A DNA stretch of 64,000 nt from Tanytarsus gracilentus. Lineage: Eukaryota; Arthropoda; Insecta; Diptera; Chironomidae. This document shows, piece after piece, positions 14,301 to 25,652 of this stretch (its first letter is position 1; each line of letters starts with the position of its first letter). Position numbers and translations under genes: made by a program. Where the stretch lies: positions 5,488,501 to 5,552,500 of the forward strand of contig JAXRKN010000037.1 of NCBI GenBank assembly GCA_038502055.1. The letters run 5' to 3'. The notes under the pieces are model-generated. The model saw only the letters and a list, made by a program, of their open reading frames with translations. It was not told where the DNA came from and searched no databases.

Positions 14301-17300
14301 GTTTAAGCAAAATTTTTAACGAGTACTGAAACTTGATAAAGAAAATCACGCGAAATTTTAAATTTCTAAACATTGTTCAAGCTCTCCGACTTAATTCTTA
14401 AGTTTCTTATTTACGTTCCTTCAAAAATCAATCCCTCTATGTGTGTATATTAATTGATGAAATATAGTTATTGCGTGCTATCAAGAGGGTGTTGAATATC
14501 GTAAAAAAAATTCTCTAGCATATTCGAATAGAAAAAAAAACAATTTTAACATGGGAATGTTTGTTAATAACGATAAAAATGCTCACAACGCAATGAATTA
14601 AGGGCACGCAAAAAAATATTATACGCTGTCATAAATTAGTAAAATCATAAGTGGAATATTTACAATAGATATGAAAAATATTTAATAAGCTGAAAATTTT
14701 TGCAAATTACTGAAAAGAAAAAGGCCAATTTTTGATTTAAAGAGACTTAAAATAATTCTAAGCTAAATAAAAGCTTATCGCTAAGTTATATAATTATGAT
14801 TAATGAAAACTTATGTTGTAAAATCATCATTAGAAAAGAACAAACTTGTGACTAAAGTAAATTAATCATTTAGTACAAACATTTTACTCAATTCATTAAC
14901 TTGGCTCTGAAATAGAAAACCATACAGAGCTTTCTTATAGAAACTTTTTCGAAAAAAGAACAGCAAATTTAGTTAAGAAGTTAAAAAGTCATATAATGGG
15001 TCATTAGTCAATTTTGTATTTCTATTTCTCGCACATAATTTGTAAAACACATTAGTTTTGTTGTCCAAAGAAATTAGGATTCGGAAAAAATCTATTGAAG
15101 GTATAAAATATTCTAATTTATTTTGATAAATTAAAGATTCTAATAATTTATCTAAATCAGAATTAAGAAATAAAAATTATGCAAAAATAATTGCAAGTGT
15201 TTCTACTCAGGATCGAACTGAGCACCTCTCGCGGTCTAGATTTTTGCAGTGTTAATCTGTTAGGCGAGCGTGATAACCAACTACACCATAGAAACTACTT
15301 AATGCTTATTTTAATTTTGGAGAAAATTTCATCTGACCATCAACATAAATCTGTTGACTTTGTTAGTCATTTTTCAGCAAAATTTTAATTTCATTGAAAT
15401 GATTTGTTTTAAATAAAAAGCTTTTAACTTTGCTCTTTCATTTTTAAATACTTTAAAATTCAGCTTGAAATAACTTCTTGCATGTTGAACGAATTTATGG
15501 TGAGATGAAATTTTCTCCAAAATTAAAATAAGCATTAAGTAGTTTCTATGGTGTAGTTGGTTATCACGCTCGCCTAACAGATTAACACTGCAAAAATCTA
15601 GACCGCGAGAGGTGCTCAGTTCGATCCTGAGTAGAAACACTTGCAATTCTTTTTGCAGCATCTTTCAATTATCAATCAGCATAAATAAAATTCATATTTA
15701 TGAAAAATTTCGAAAAGATTCCACTTTTACTTAGGAATTTTATTTTACAAGCAAAAAATTAAGTTAACGATTATTTCTTGATTACAAATCTCTGTCTCCA
15801 AAATTCATTCTTGATTTGAAAAGTTTATAACAAAAGTATTTGTATACAAAACTTGGACAATACTAAAGTTTTTCCTCAGCAAAACTTTATTTTTAAAGTT
15901 ACGGAAAAGTTAACTTTTCGGCAATTTAAATTTTCATGAGGTTGAAAACAAAAATTTCAAATTAAAAACTTTTTTCCTCGCATTTCTTTGTTCGTTGAAA
16001 TGAAATCTAAAAACTTAATAAAAAATAGTTTGAGCAGTTCAATTATTTCAATGAGTCATTACGTCGAATTTAGCAATGTGACATTAATTTAAGAACAAAA
16101 AAAGCGATACGTCACTTTTCTTCATGACAAAAATCCCGTTATCGTTATCAGATAACATACTGAATTGGTGAATTAAAATTGATCGAGAATTTTTAATACT
16201 TAAATTTTTGATGATTTTCTGTTTGTAAAAATTTAACGAGCTTTAAAAATTGTCTCATTTAATTTTATAAATTGTGTCTTTTAACAAGCTGCCCGCAAAA
16301 ACCAGTTTGATCATGCTTTCTATCTCATTTATTTTACAATCTCATTACCTCACTTGACATCACACAATTTCTATTCCACTTGATACAATTTATTAAAAAA
16401 AGTTCTACTCTCAGCTTAATTACGGTTTGTGGTCGAGAAAAGCTACTAAAAATAAAGCCGAATCATATTAAAAAAATTTATTGTTTGAAATTTATGGGGC
16501 ATTAAAAAGCTGAGGAAACATTTGTATGAATATAAAATGTAATCCGAATTTATTTTAAATCTCAATCTTCAGAATGTTCATATATTTTTATGCTTATTTT
16601 ATTTCTCAAATTGTAGGTCACCCAAATGTTTGCCATCCATGTCACATCGTCTGTCTCGCAGTGGTTCCGTACCGATTCTGGGAGATAAAGCTCGTCTAAC
16701 GAGTCCCTTATTGCGAGCATCTGGGTCGCCTAACAACATTCGTCGAGTTTCTCGTCATCATCATGGACATAATAAGCATCAAAACAGCATGTTACATCGC
16801 TCATCACGAGAGAATAGCTATTTACATCCCGGCTTATTACGTTATAATCGTCATGCAATATCGGTCGACGAAACGAGTCCTCTGAGGCAATTGAATGACT
16901 CAACTCATGGCTCTCAATGCTCCGTGACATTCGATCCCACTCCGGAGATAATTGACATTGCTCCCGTGCACAAGAAACGACATCCAAAACGCTCGGATAC
17001 GGCTCGTAGACACATGCTGTCACGGCAAAGGCAAATTGAGAAAGAAGAGCAAGTTCCTGGTAGTCCGGGTGGCATAAAGGGTAGAAGAAGAAGTTCAACA
17101 ATGTCCGAAAATTCAATTTTAAAGTTGACCGACCAGAGAGCATCAATAGCATCACGTAACAATAGCACTGACTCAAGATGTACACTCAACATTTCAGCAA
17201 ATGACTTGTATGCAAAAAGTCCCGAGAAGCAACCGAGTCCAAAGAAAATAATCGAAGATTCGGAAGTTTTTAGGTAAGTTCGTAATCTTATCAACACTTT

Positions 17301-19476
17301 TATACGATTGACCTAATTAAAATTACAAAAGTGGGCTATTTTTATAGTTAAAAATATTTCCAGGAATATTTCTTAAAAGCTTTAAAAATAAAAAATGATC
17401 GATCACATTAAGATTCATTTGAACCTTACACGCTGATCAATAATCCTTGGAAAATTGTTTCTTCATTACGAATTCACCACCTGTATACGCTTCGGCATTA
17501 TTAATTACATTCAACATAGACATAAATTATTTGCTACCGGCGTAACGTAATTTATTACATCGAACGCATTTTTTCTATACGTGGAAATTTCTCAGCCTTG
17601 TCGCTCGTCGTCTTTTATCCATATACTCAAGAATATTGATATCAGTTGAGGTGAAAAAAATAGAAAATAAGATTGAAAGTGGCAAAATGTGGGTCACGAG
17701 GCATGAAATAAATTTTCCCACAAGGTTGATTTTTTCAGTTAAATGATTTCTTTTCTATTGTCAAGTGTTAAGCTTAAGTGTGTCTCCTCGATGTCACCTA
17801 AGGTCTTCTTCGAAAAACTGAATTTAGCTCAATGGGTTAACATTTTGAATGTGCGATTCATTATTAATGAATTTTCTTATATTCAATTCAAGTCACGTGT
17901 CGAAGGCAATTTAAATGTCAACAACATTTTGATTTATGTTGATTAAATTTTGATGCATTTTAAAATCGATTTTCATTAGAGATCCTCACCGGTGACAAAA
18001 TTGATACATTGTCTTTACTTTTTGATTTTTTTAAAGCTAAGAAAACATTTAAAACTATTTAAAAATAAAAAGTAAACTAATAAAAAAAATTTATACCCAA
18101 AAAATTCTAAAAATTTAAATTACTGAAAAAACTTTTTTGTAAGTGGACATATTTTGAAAGATTTCTTCAAAATATAGCAAATTAACATGTTAGTTATGAT
18201 CTCACCTGTGATCTCATGATATCTTATCAAAAAATATTCCCGAATATGCCCACTTGCAAAAAAGTTGTTTCAGTGATTTAAGTTTTAGGAATTTTTAAAT
18301 CTAACTTGCTAAAAGAGAATGAAAAAAACTTTTACAGTCTCGTTGAGAATTATGATTACCGCCAGAAGGGGAACTCGAGTTGTTGAGAGATATAGTTATA
18401 ATACATCTATGTTGTCGCATTGTAGGGATGCATTTAATTCTGCTTCTGCTAAATGAGTCTGCGGGTGACAGTTATTTGTTTTTAAAGAGCCTTTTCTAGA
18501 TCTATGAAGTTAAGAATTTAATTTTTGAAATTTTAAAAAATTCTTTAAAATTAAAACTAAAGTAGGAAAATGAATTTTCTCAAATTATTTTTCATTAAAT
18601 GCGAAAAACAGCTTCATGAAATTAAAAATCCACCAACACAATCTCTCATTCATCTTGTCGGTCTCGAAGGCAAAAAGCTTTAATTAATTAAAGGAAGAAA
18701 AACGCGTGAACTGAAAAGCTGCAGGCAGGCGAGAAATGAGAGAAATTTTGCAACTTTTATACCAGTATACTGTCACATGAGAAAATAGAGATTATTTTTC
18801 ATTTATGTCATATTTAATGTGGTGCATTAGCGATGCAGTGAATAGTGTACATTATCACTTTCCGCAACCCCTCGTCATTCTCCACTAAAATCGTTTCATT
18901 CATCTTTTTTAATGGAAAGCTTTTTGTTCTTTTCAGACCCTTTTTAATTACTTGCATAAATTTTGTTTCTCTCACAGAAGTCAATTATCGATTTGCTCGG
19001 AGCCAATGGTGACAGTACAGCAATTATCGTGTCAATCGAGCATAGAGCCTTGCGTTCCGGAGGAAGAAATTATCGACATAGCCGAAGGAGAGACGAAAGC
19101 TGTGATTGAGTCAACAACAAATGCGCCAATTATCTCAAAGCATCGTCCGGACTCATTAATTCTAAATACTGCCACCGTCGAGGATGGATCAACATCGACA
19201 GAGTCGAAGAAATATCTCTATCGTAGTCAGTCAACACGTAGCTTTAAGAAAGGAAAGCCCTCAAAGCTCCTCAGTAGCGATTTAGATCAAATTTACGTAA
19301 TAAGTAGCAATTCGTGTACACGTGACGATTTTTATGACTCAATTGAAGTCATAAGCGAGCGTAGAAATAAAAATTTTATGGATGAGCACAATGCGAACGA
19401 TAACGGTACTTGTGATAATGGTAATGACACAGATTTCAATTCAAAGGTAGAAATTGTGGCGGATGTTGAGTCATGA
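6443..19476 (+). CDS. TMEM200-like (DUF2371-type) transmembrane protein, six exons
   Basis: Spliced model of 594 residues: exons 6443-6524, 6588-6839, 8842-8976, 10417-10576, 16617-17273 and 18978-19476, all in phase. Residues about 40-145 match the TMEM200 core: two hydrophobic helices (ALMLGLLLMIIGAGMATIGY, then YLGPVIMGVG running into GFIVVASCVMTF across an exon junction), followed by EARDSASKVMPARM, the family's characteristic segment after helix 2. The remaining ~450 residues form a long Ser/Arg/Asn-rich tail, presumably cytosolic and disordered, with acidic repeats such as EIIDIA occurring twice (in exons 5 and 6). No catalytic motif is visible, and the molecular role of TMEM200 proteins is not known to me. 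Start chosen at the first ATG that joins exon 2 in frame; upstream coding exons cannot be excluded. Intron 4 (about 6 kb) hosts three tRNA genes and an antisense gene. Confidence 0.8.
7364..7496. repeat. Short inverted-repeat (hairpin, MITE-like) element
   Basis: A perfect 20-bp arm at 7381-7400 (AATATAGGGTCAATTTGTCC) is repeated in inverse orientation at 7467-7486. An outer GTGGGCAA/TTGCCCAC pair (7364-7371 and 7489-7496) extends the palindrome. The neighbourhood 7320-7510 repeats variants of GACAATTTGC/GACATTTTGC on the plus strand. It lies in intron 2 of the TMEM200-like gene. Could be a small non-autonomous DNA element; no clear target-site duplication was identified. Confidence 0.5.
8264..8298. 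repeat. Poly(A) homopolymer tract
   Basis: Long near-pure A run interrupted by a single T, in intron 2 of the TMEM200-like gene. It may be a simple-sequence tract or the 3' end of an old retroposed fragment; nothing upstream identifies a source. Confidence 0.7.
10740..10813 (+). tRNA. tRNA-Ile (anticodon AAU)
   Basis: Folds as a standard cloverleaf without intron. Acceptor stem GGCCCCA/TGGAGCC has one C-A mismatch at the fourth pair. D stem is ACTC/GAGT, anticodon stem TCGTG/CGCGA with loop CTAATAA (anticodon AAT in DNA), and T arm is GAGAG TTCGACC CTCTC. Discriminator is A, and a T-run terminator follows within 15 bp. The acceptor mismatch and the A-T pair in the D stem differ from the common insect consensus, so reduced activity is possible. 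It sits in intron 4 of the TMEM200-like gene. Confidence 0.9.
11643..13070 (-). CDS. CIMIP2C/FAM166C-like ciliary microtubule inner protein, nested antisense
   Basis: Spliced model of 180 residues: exons 13070-13017, 12917-12743, 12034-11797 and 11718-11643, all in phase. The C-terminal segment GLMPSYKGHVPGMKHSYGKT matches the signature of the FAM166/CIMIP2 family (a Gly-Tyr-x-Gly-x-x-Pro type repeat), closest in my memory to CIMIP2C (C2orf70). A second related element, YFKTGYAGNRFF, lies in the middle. In other animals these proteins line the inside of ciliary or sperm doublet microtubules, so a role in sperm flagella or sensory cilia is inferred. The whole gene lies antisense inside intron 4 of the TMEM200-like gene. 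The start is the least certain point: an in-frame extension up to 13163 is open. Confidence 0.72.
15198..15295 (-). tRNA. tRNA-Val (anticodon AAC) with a 24-nt intron, left copy
   Basis: Reading the minus strand: acceptor GTTTCTA/TAGAAAC, D-arm with the A-box-like TGGTGTAGTTGG, anticodon stem CTCGC/GCGAG, loop CTAACA plus C, anticodon AAC, and T arm CTCAG TTCGATC CTGAG with discriminator A. A 24-nt insert (15257-15234) sits directly after the base 3' of the anticodon, the canonical position for nuclear tRNA introns. GATT and AATC near its ends can pair. A T-run follows the 3' end. Identical to the right copy. Confidence 0.88.
15542..15639 (+). tRNA. tRNA-Val (anticodon AAC) with a 24-nt intron, right copy
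   Basis: Identical 98-bp gene in opposite orientation to the copy at 15198-15295, so the two are transcribed away from each other. Anticodon AAC at 15576-15578, intron 15580-15603, B-box GTTCGATCC, discriminator A at 15639, then a short T-run at 15648-15654 as likely terminator. The intron is at the canonical 37/38 position. In dipteran genomes I expect introns mainly in Tyr, Leu(CAA) and Ile(UAU) tRNAs, so an intron in Val is unusual. Confidence 0.88.
18099..18295. mobile_element. MITE-like element with about 45-50 bp terminal inverted repeats
   Basis: The left end (from about 18099; contains TTACTGAAAAAACTTTTTTG then TAAGTGGACATATT) is matched in inverse orientation by the right end (to about 18295; on the minus strand CACTGAAACAACTTTTTTGC then AAGTGGGCATATT). 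The arms are imperfect (roughly nine in ten bases agree) and enclose about 100 bp with no coding capacity. This is the structure of a small non-autonomous DNA transposon. It lies in intron 5 of the TMEM200-like gene. Exact ends and a target-site duplication could not be fixed by eye. Confidence 0.6.
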
Positions 19477-22400
19477 ATGCAAACAGAAATTTTAGAAACC
19501 TCAATTGCAGTGTGTGTGCTTTAAATTTTTTAAGTAAAGTTTAACTTCACGAGAAATGGCGAAAATTTAAAGCTGCCAGCGGGTTCCTTATGAAACGATA
19601 GTAAGGATGCTCTTAATTGGATTTTATTATGGTAGCGAAAAGGGGAAAATTTGAAACTCTTTGTGGAGGAAAAGTTTCTCGCATTAAAAATTATTTTTGT
19701 TAAGAAATATTTATGAAAATTGTTATTATGGTTTGAAGTTTTGTGCTCAATTGAACTTTTCAGCACTATTTCCAACTGTCCGCGGAAGAAAATGCAAATT
19801 TATTGTCAGGTGGGAAAAAAAATTTTAAGTGAAAATTGAATGGAAAAATTTTAAAATAAAATACAACTCGATTTTTTAGAAAATTTAAAAATAATTTTTA
19901 GGTCAATTTAACTTAAAATCTTTATTTTTAGAAAAGCCATTTTATGCCACACTATAATCCAAAACACGAGACAATATTTTATAATAAAAATTTCATACCT
20001 TTACAATGTCATTTCTTTGAGCTTTCTAACTTCTTGCTATATGGCAATATCCATCACTTAAAGTTCACATTAAAAATCACGACAGTCGTGATCAAATGTC
20101 ACTCGATGCCCTATTCTGAAATTCGATGGGAAAAATCCAATAAATTGAAAAGTTAACAAGACCTCTATTAAGTTACGCCATAATTATTTCATTCATTGAA
20201 TTTTAAATTAAATTTCCCAACTCTCCGCATAAATTATTCCGGTCGTTTCACTTAACACTCTTCTTATCCTTTTCTTAGTCCTTTAAAAACTTTTTCATAT
20301 CGTGCAGCGCTTTTTACGAAAAAAATAATCCAATATACAGGGTTGAACATGAAAATTATTTAATTGCGAAAATATGAAATTTAGTACATTGAATGATGAT
20401 CACAAGAAGTTTTAATTATGGGGTTAAAAAGCTTCGAAAGTAATTAAGGATCGCGTGAAGGGCAATTAATGTGAGAATGTGAAAAAAGAATTAAATCTTA
20501 ATTGTCGTCATTGTCTATGTCGGTGTGTAATGCTCAAAAAAATGTTACCTCCATTTTTGGAATTGAAAGTGAGTTATGAAATTTAAGAAAAATTAAAACG
20601 AAATCAAATGTTAATTTTTTACTATCTTAAACAGAGAAAATTTGGATCTTTAAAAAAGAAAAATTTGAAAAGTCATGAAATCTGCAAAACTAAAATTCTT
20701 ACATTCTTTAAGTAAATTCTGTCGAAAAATTTCATGACTCACACTTGACTTTCGGCTAAGGTAAAAAAATCTGTAAGGCAAGAATGTTTGGAAAAAGGTG
20801 CTTATTCACCATAAAATAAAAAGAATTGAATCGTAAATTACATGAAAGCATGAAATGTTTTCGGTTAGGAAAACAGCATGAGATAACAGTAGAAAAAACT
20901 TTTTTATATGAAAAAAGAGTTAAAATTTTTGTGTAATTAAAAATTTACTAAAAAAGGAGCTAAAACGTGAAAAATTTACATACGTGTTGAATAAATGTAT
21001 ACACAAAAGAAAAACAAAACTTTCTAACGTTATTCAGTATTTTTTCTCTTTCAGGATGTTGAAATTTAGCCAAAAAGTTATTTTTAAAGTTTAAAGTTCA
21101 AAAGCAATAAATGAGATTTAATTTATTCAAAGCGAAAATAAATCAATTTTAGCAGACTTTTATGAAACTCTTGACATACCCTAAAATATTTTAGGAACCC
21201 AGGATGATTTTGATAATGCCACAACGCAACATGGGATTTGAGTGGTTTAAGATAACGAAAAAATTTTAAACCTTTTTTGTTTCACTCAGAAAAAAAATTA
21301 ACCTTATTCTTATCAGCTGCTCCATTAATTTGAGGACTCAATCATCATTCATTATCCAAGGTTGTGCATTATGAATAAAATCAGCATCAATGTAAATGAA
21401 AAATTCTACGCTATCAATTTTTTCTAATGGACACCGATCGAAAGCTTCATAAAAATTATTTCTGAAAGCAGTGAGCAATAAAAAAGTTTTCTTTCAGCTA
21501 AAAATATTTTTTACAGCCAAAAAAAATTTCTACCCTCGGGTCATTATATTTTTATATCCGTAATCACTTCCAGGTAATTCGAGTAAAATTAGAAATCCTA
21601 AGCATGTTTATTGTACAATACTTTGGATAATTGTTAGCATGTCTAATTGTAATATTTTTTGGGTGTGTGTGAAGTGCAACCATAAGACTAATCGCTTTAA
21701 GTGAATGTCAGGGACGAAGCTATAGTTTCGTTAAAAATGGCAATGAAAAAAAGCAAAGTGATAAAAAATCTTTCTTTGCACATGTGAAAATTTCGTGCTT
21801 TTTTCGAGGTGTGGAAGCATGCTCGTAAGGCATTAAGCGCAATTTACTTTTATGAATGGATTTTTTGGGGAAGTAATGAGTTTTATTAGAAGTTTCAGAG
21901 TATCATCATGAAATTTTTCGAAATTAAATCTTGATTTTTTTTCACAAAACTTTAATCTCGTTTGATTAAGCACGATTTCAATTATTTTTCAAGCAATTAA
22001 AAACAAATTATAAAAAGGCTTAAAAATATTTTAACTATGCTCAAAAGCTCTTCATTATTTTTCTATTTCTATCACGCTCTTTAAACTTATTTTAAATGTT
22101 GCTTAAAAATATGCTCGTGTGAACTTTAAAAATAATTTTCACTATGCACAACTATGATGTAATAGAATGCCTTAAAGAACATGAGCTTATGCCGCAACCA
22201 TTACGACATGTGGCGTGCTTGCTATTTCCACTTCATGACATGGTAATAAATTTCTGTTTTTGTCTAAAACTGCCTTTCTATGTTCAACTTAAAATTCAAA
22301 GGAAAAATTGAAGCGAATATAATTTAAAATAAATGTGAGTAAACTTAATGTCGAATAATCCCTTCAAAAATAAAACTCAAAGCACGTTTTGTCACAAACA

Positions 22401-22543
22401 TGACGTCACGAAAGCAATGTATGCGTGTATAAGTGGTTGGCATGGAAATTTATAAACTTTGTTGATTTTTCATTTCCCAGAAGGAATTTTTGATGCTCAT
22501 CTCGCTCATAATAACATTTTTATAAATTTACTTCCACAAAATC
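19477..22543. other. Intergenic, no gene seen
   Basis: About 3 kb of AT-rich sequence holding the 3' flank of the TMEM200-like gene and the 5' flank of the gene at 22544. Frames at 19530-19775 (-) and 19944-20156 (+) look random. A short 17-bp palindrome (ATCACGACAGTCGTGAT, 20076-20092) is the only structure noted. Confidence 0.55.
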
Positions 22544-23362
22544 ATGAGCAGATTTGAGGATCTTTTCAATAAAAAGAAAGAGGATGCGCCGGTGCTTGAT
22601 TTGAGCAAGTCTACGGCCACGACCCGAGATGAGTTTAAGAAATTAATGGAAAAAGTGCCTGATTTCAAAATCCGGCCAATAAAAGTTCGTCCTGAAGAGA
22701 TCAAGATAAAAGAAAAGGATTGCAAAGAGTTTAAACTGTCGAGAAAGGAATTAAAGCATCTCAGAAATAAGCAAGGTGAACGTGAGAGACAGTACGTGTA
22801 CACTGACCCAATTCCAACTGAAATGAGGTAAAAGTTTCAATCTTGTAAAAAAGCATGCGATGAAAAAAATTAACTTTTTAGGAGCATTGTCATTATGGAA
22901 ATTTGTGCGGTTCCAATCGATTGGAAAATGTTAACAACCCTTCGACCCAAGCTAAAAGCCGATGAAGACTATTTTGATCGACTTATAGAAATGGGCAAGT
23001 TACAAATAAAAACTGAGGCCGCGGATAAGAAGTTGAATGCACCCTCGAACGTTATGAAGAAATTCAAAAACAAAGCTGGCGTACTCGAAACACGCATTTT
23101 AACCTGTGGCGAGTGTGGCGAAGAATACTGTTTAGGAAATGTTTGTGGAGAATTTAATTACGAGCTGTTTGCTCGACTACCCGTCAAAGTAGCACCGAAA
23201 AAAACAATCAACGAACATGGGACGAATAAATCAACAACGAGCATCATCGCCAAGCTCATGGGAACTGATAAAGAGAAAGTGAAGAAACCGCCGCCAGATA
23301 AAATGCGTAGGCGACCGCGGAGACGAAAGAGTCCTCCGAAAAAGAAAGACGAGAAAGCTTAA
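22544..23362 (+). CDS. Uncharacterised basic protein with a cysteine cluster, two exons
   Basis: Spliced model of 254 residues: exons 22544-22827 and 22882-23362, joined in phase over a 54-bp intron. The first ~95 residues are highly charged and likely helical. Residues about 100-145 look globular (ICAVPIDWKMLTTLRPKL). A cysteine cluster C-x2-C-x4-C-x4-C (TCGECGEEYCLGNVC) around residue 170 could bind zinc. The C-terminus is a strongly basic Pro/Arg/Lys tail (RRRPRRRKSPPKKK), suggesting contact with nucleic acid or an acidic polymer such as tubulin tails. I do not recognise the family. The codon pattern, clean splice sites and lack of internal stops make a real gene very likely. Confidence 0.75.
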
Positions 23363-25652
23363 AGGTCATTAAGCAAAAATATTAAACAGCTTCTGAATAG
23401 AAATTTTTTAAATTAGATTTTCTATTAATTAGTCAATTATTCTTTAAGATGTGAAAAGTTAGATTTCAACCCATGTCAAAAATATACAACCCATTGAGGG
23501 CTCACGTCAAAAAAATTCAAACCCATCTAAAGACTTCGATGAAAAATTTAAAAATCGCAAATTAGTTCATTTTAATTTAAATTCATAAAATCATCAAAAG
23601 GTTTCTTTAAAAATTAATTTTTCAATTAAAATGGTAAATTATCACCACTAGATAAATAAAACTATCTTCAACCCGAACATGGATTCATTTAAATAATTTA
23701 TTATTGTTGATAATTCACGTGTGGCTTTTGTTTTGTTACTCAACTGGAAAATTTTCAAATTCAACCAAGGGCAATAAATTTAATTTTCTTATCGTTGAAA
23801 TGAAATCAGAGAATTTCCTAAGAACAAGAGTGCCTTTCAGCCATTTCAGCAGCATGATGATATATTTCCATTAATATTTTATGCATTGCATTGTGGGAAA
23901 ATTATGAGTGGTTTTTCATTTGAAACTAAAACAAGAACTCAAAATGAATTGATAATTTTTAAATGTCAGCGACTCGTCAAAATTTTATATTCTGATTTTA
24001 ATTGGCACGTGGGTGAAATAATATTTAAAGTTGTCTTCATACAAGGTAATTGTTTAAATGAAAATAAACAGGTGGAAAATTTTTATGACGTCACGTGAGA
24101 AAATTGTTTGAGAATCGCTGGAAAAAAAAATATTTTCCACAACCATCAAGCCATTCCTTTAATCGCTCTTCGCCGCTCGTTCGCTCTGCATGCCTCATAC
24201 CTTTTTTGACTCTCGTCAATTACGCTCCCGTGGACGGTTCTCAAGCTAGTTGTGGTCACTTTTGTGGAGTAACGAGGATTATTATAAGCATTCAGTTCAG
24301 TTTATTTCGAGTCGTCGTGTAAGACGGATGAAAAAAAGGAAAAATCCTTATGGTGGAAAAATTCAAAGTTTATTGAATTTATAAGAGAGAAGAAAAAGAA
24401 AAAATTCAAGTGAATCTCCGTGGATATTAGTGTGTGAAAAAGTCCTCAAAAAATATTTAATCACTATAAAAAAATTATTCGAGGATTTTATGAAATAGCT
24501 TTAAAGGTAAAAAAAATAAAACGCAAGAGGGTTAAAAAGCAAGCATTCAACACCCAATGACTTAAAATATTCATAAATTGTAGCACCAATGCATCTAGTG
24601 CATTAATAAATGATAAGCAGTAATCATCTAAACACGACATGTTGCGTTGTCGTGTTTTTACAAATCGTGCATAGATTTTTCTTGAAGCAACATTCAATCC
24701 TTTTTTTATTGCAATCGATTATTTTAATTTTCTACAGTGAATGTTGACGATCGAAGTTTGATTTGATGGCGCGCTATCTTAAAATATCAATGTGATGAGT
24801 TTTATATTGATTCCAACAGACAATTTAGAAAATTCACGAATGAAAATTGAATAAAATCGATAGCTAGAGGGAAAAATTAATATTCGAACAAAATGAAACA
24901 ATGAAAATTCTAGAAATGTATTTTTGAAGAGTGTTGATGGCAACGAGTAATAAAATTTGAACTTTGACGTGCTCATGAAATGTTTAATAGAATGGAAAGT
25001 TTATGAAAAATGACAAAACTCATAATGTGATGGATTTGAAGATTTTTTTAAATAATTTTTCAAAGACACTTAAAAAATTGAAAAATATTTTTTATTAAAA
25101 ATTCGAAAAGACAAAATTTAACGATTTTTGAAAAATATTTTAACTAAAGCGTAATTTCTCAAATTATTACTCGTCACCACTAAAATATCGACATTATATT
25201 AATGACTCAATTCAATCATGGATGAATTACCCTCTCTCAAGTCCACCCCCAAATAAAAAACGTAACAATATTCAATACAAATAAAAAGCTAAAACAAATC
25301 GCTTGTAGGTACACAAAAAAAAGTTCAGCACTTTTCCCATTAGTCTCAATCGAACAAAATGAGGTGTCTGTGTTTTTCGTTTCGATGTGAGCACAAAATT
25401 CATCATTGACCTTCATGATATAAAAGTTCAGGTTTTATTTTTGTTCGTTCATATTTGGGTGTTGAAAAGCTTTGTTTTGTCTATTAACGACCTACGAGAC
25501 GCAAAATTTTTTATAATGATTTTTCTTTTCACTTTCAGCTTGCAATAAAAAACATTTCCAATTATAAAATAGGAGAAACAAACAACTTTAAGGTTAATAA
25601 CAATCCTAAGAAGTGAAAGTGTTTCGTGTTTCGTAGAAAAAAATATATAAAA
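23363..25652. other. Intergenic and probable 5' UTR region of the MGCASS gene
   Basis: No coding exon identified. Around 24150-24330 base composition is less AT-rich and holds a candidate core promoter, so a non-coding first exon is likely here. The frames at 23886-24098, 24095-24322 and 24779-24976 show no coding character. Confidence 0.45.
24283..24327 (+). promoter_or_regulatory. Candidate core promoter (overlapping initiators, downstream AGACG)
   Basis: ATTATAAG is followed about 10 bp later by two overlapping TCAGTT initiators (24292-24297 and 24297-24302). An AGACGG motif follows at 24322-24327, close to the usual downstream promoter element distance of +28 to +32 from the first initiator. 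The TATA-like box is too near the initiators to be a normal TATA element. If correct, transcription would start about 1.35 kb upstream of the ATG at 25653. Confidence 0.35.

Larger units (their letters stand above)
15181..15656. repeat. Near-perfect 154-bp inverted repeat carrying two tRNA genes
   Basis: Left arm 15181-15334 and right arm 15503-15656 are reverse complements with one mismatch seen near the outer ends; the spacer is 168 bp. Each arm contains a complete tRNA-Val gene plus about 39 bp of 5' flank and about 17 bp of 3' flank. Identity extends beyond the tRNA genes, which points to recent inverted duplication or gene conversion rather than selection on the tRNA alone. Confidence 0.92.

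Noticed and set aside
15191..15661. Two near-identical open frames (15191-15388 + and 15374-15661 -)
   Set aside because: They are reading frames across the inverted tRNA-Val repeat and its flanks; identity is due to the palindrome, not a duplicated protein gene.
16730..17297. Long minus-strand frames at 16730-17185 and 16914-17297
   Set aside because: Shadows of TMEM200-like exon 5, which has the better reading frame and correct splice phases.
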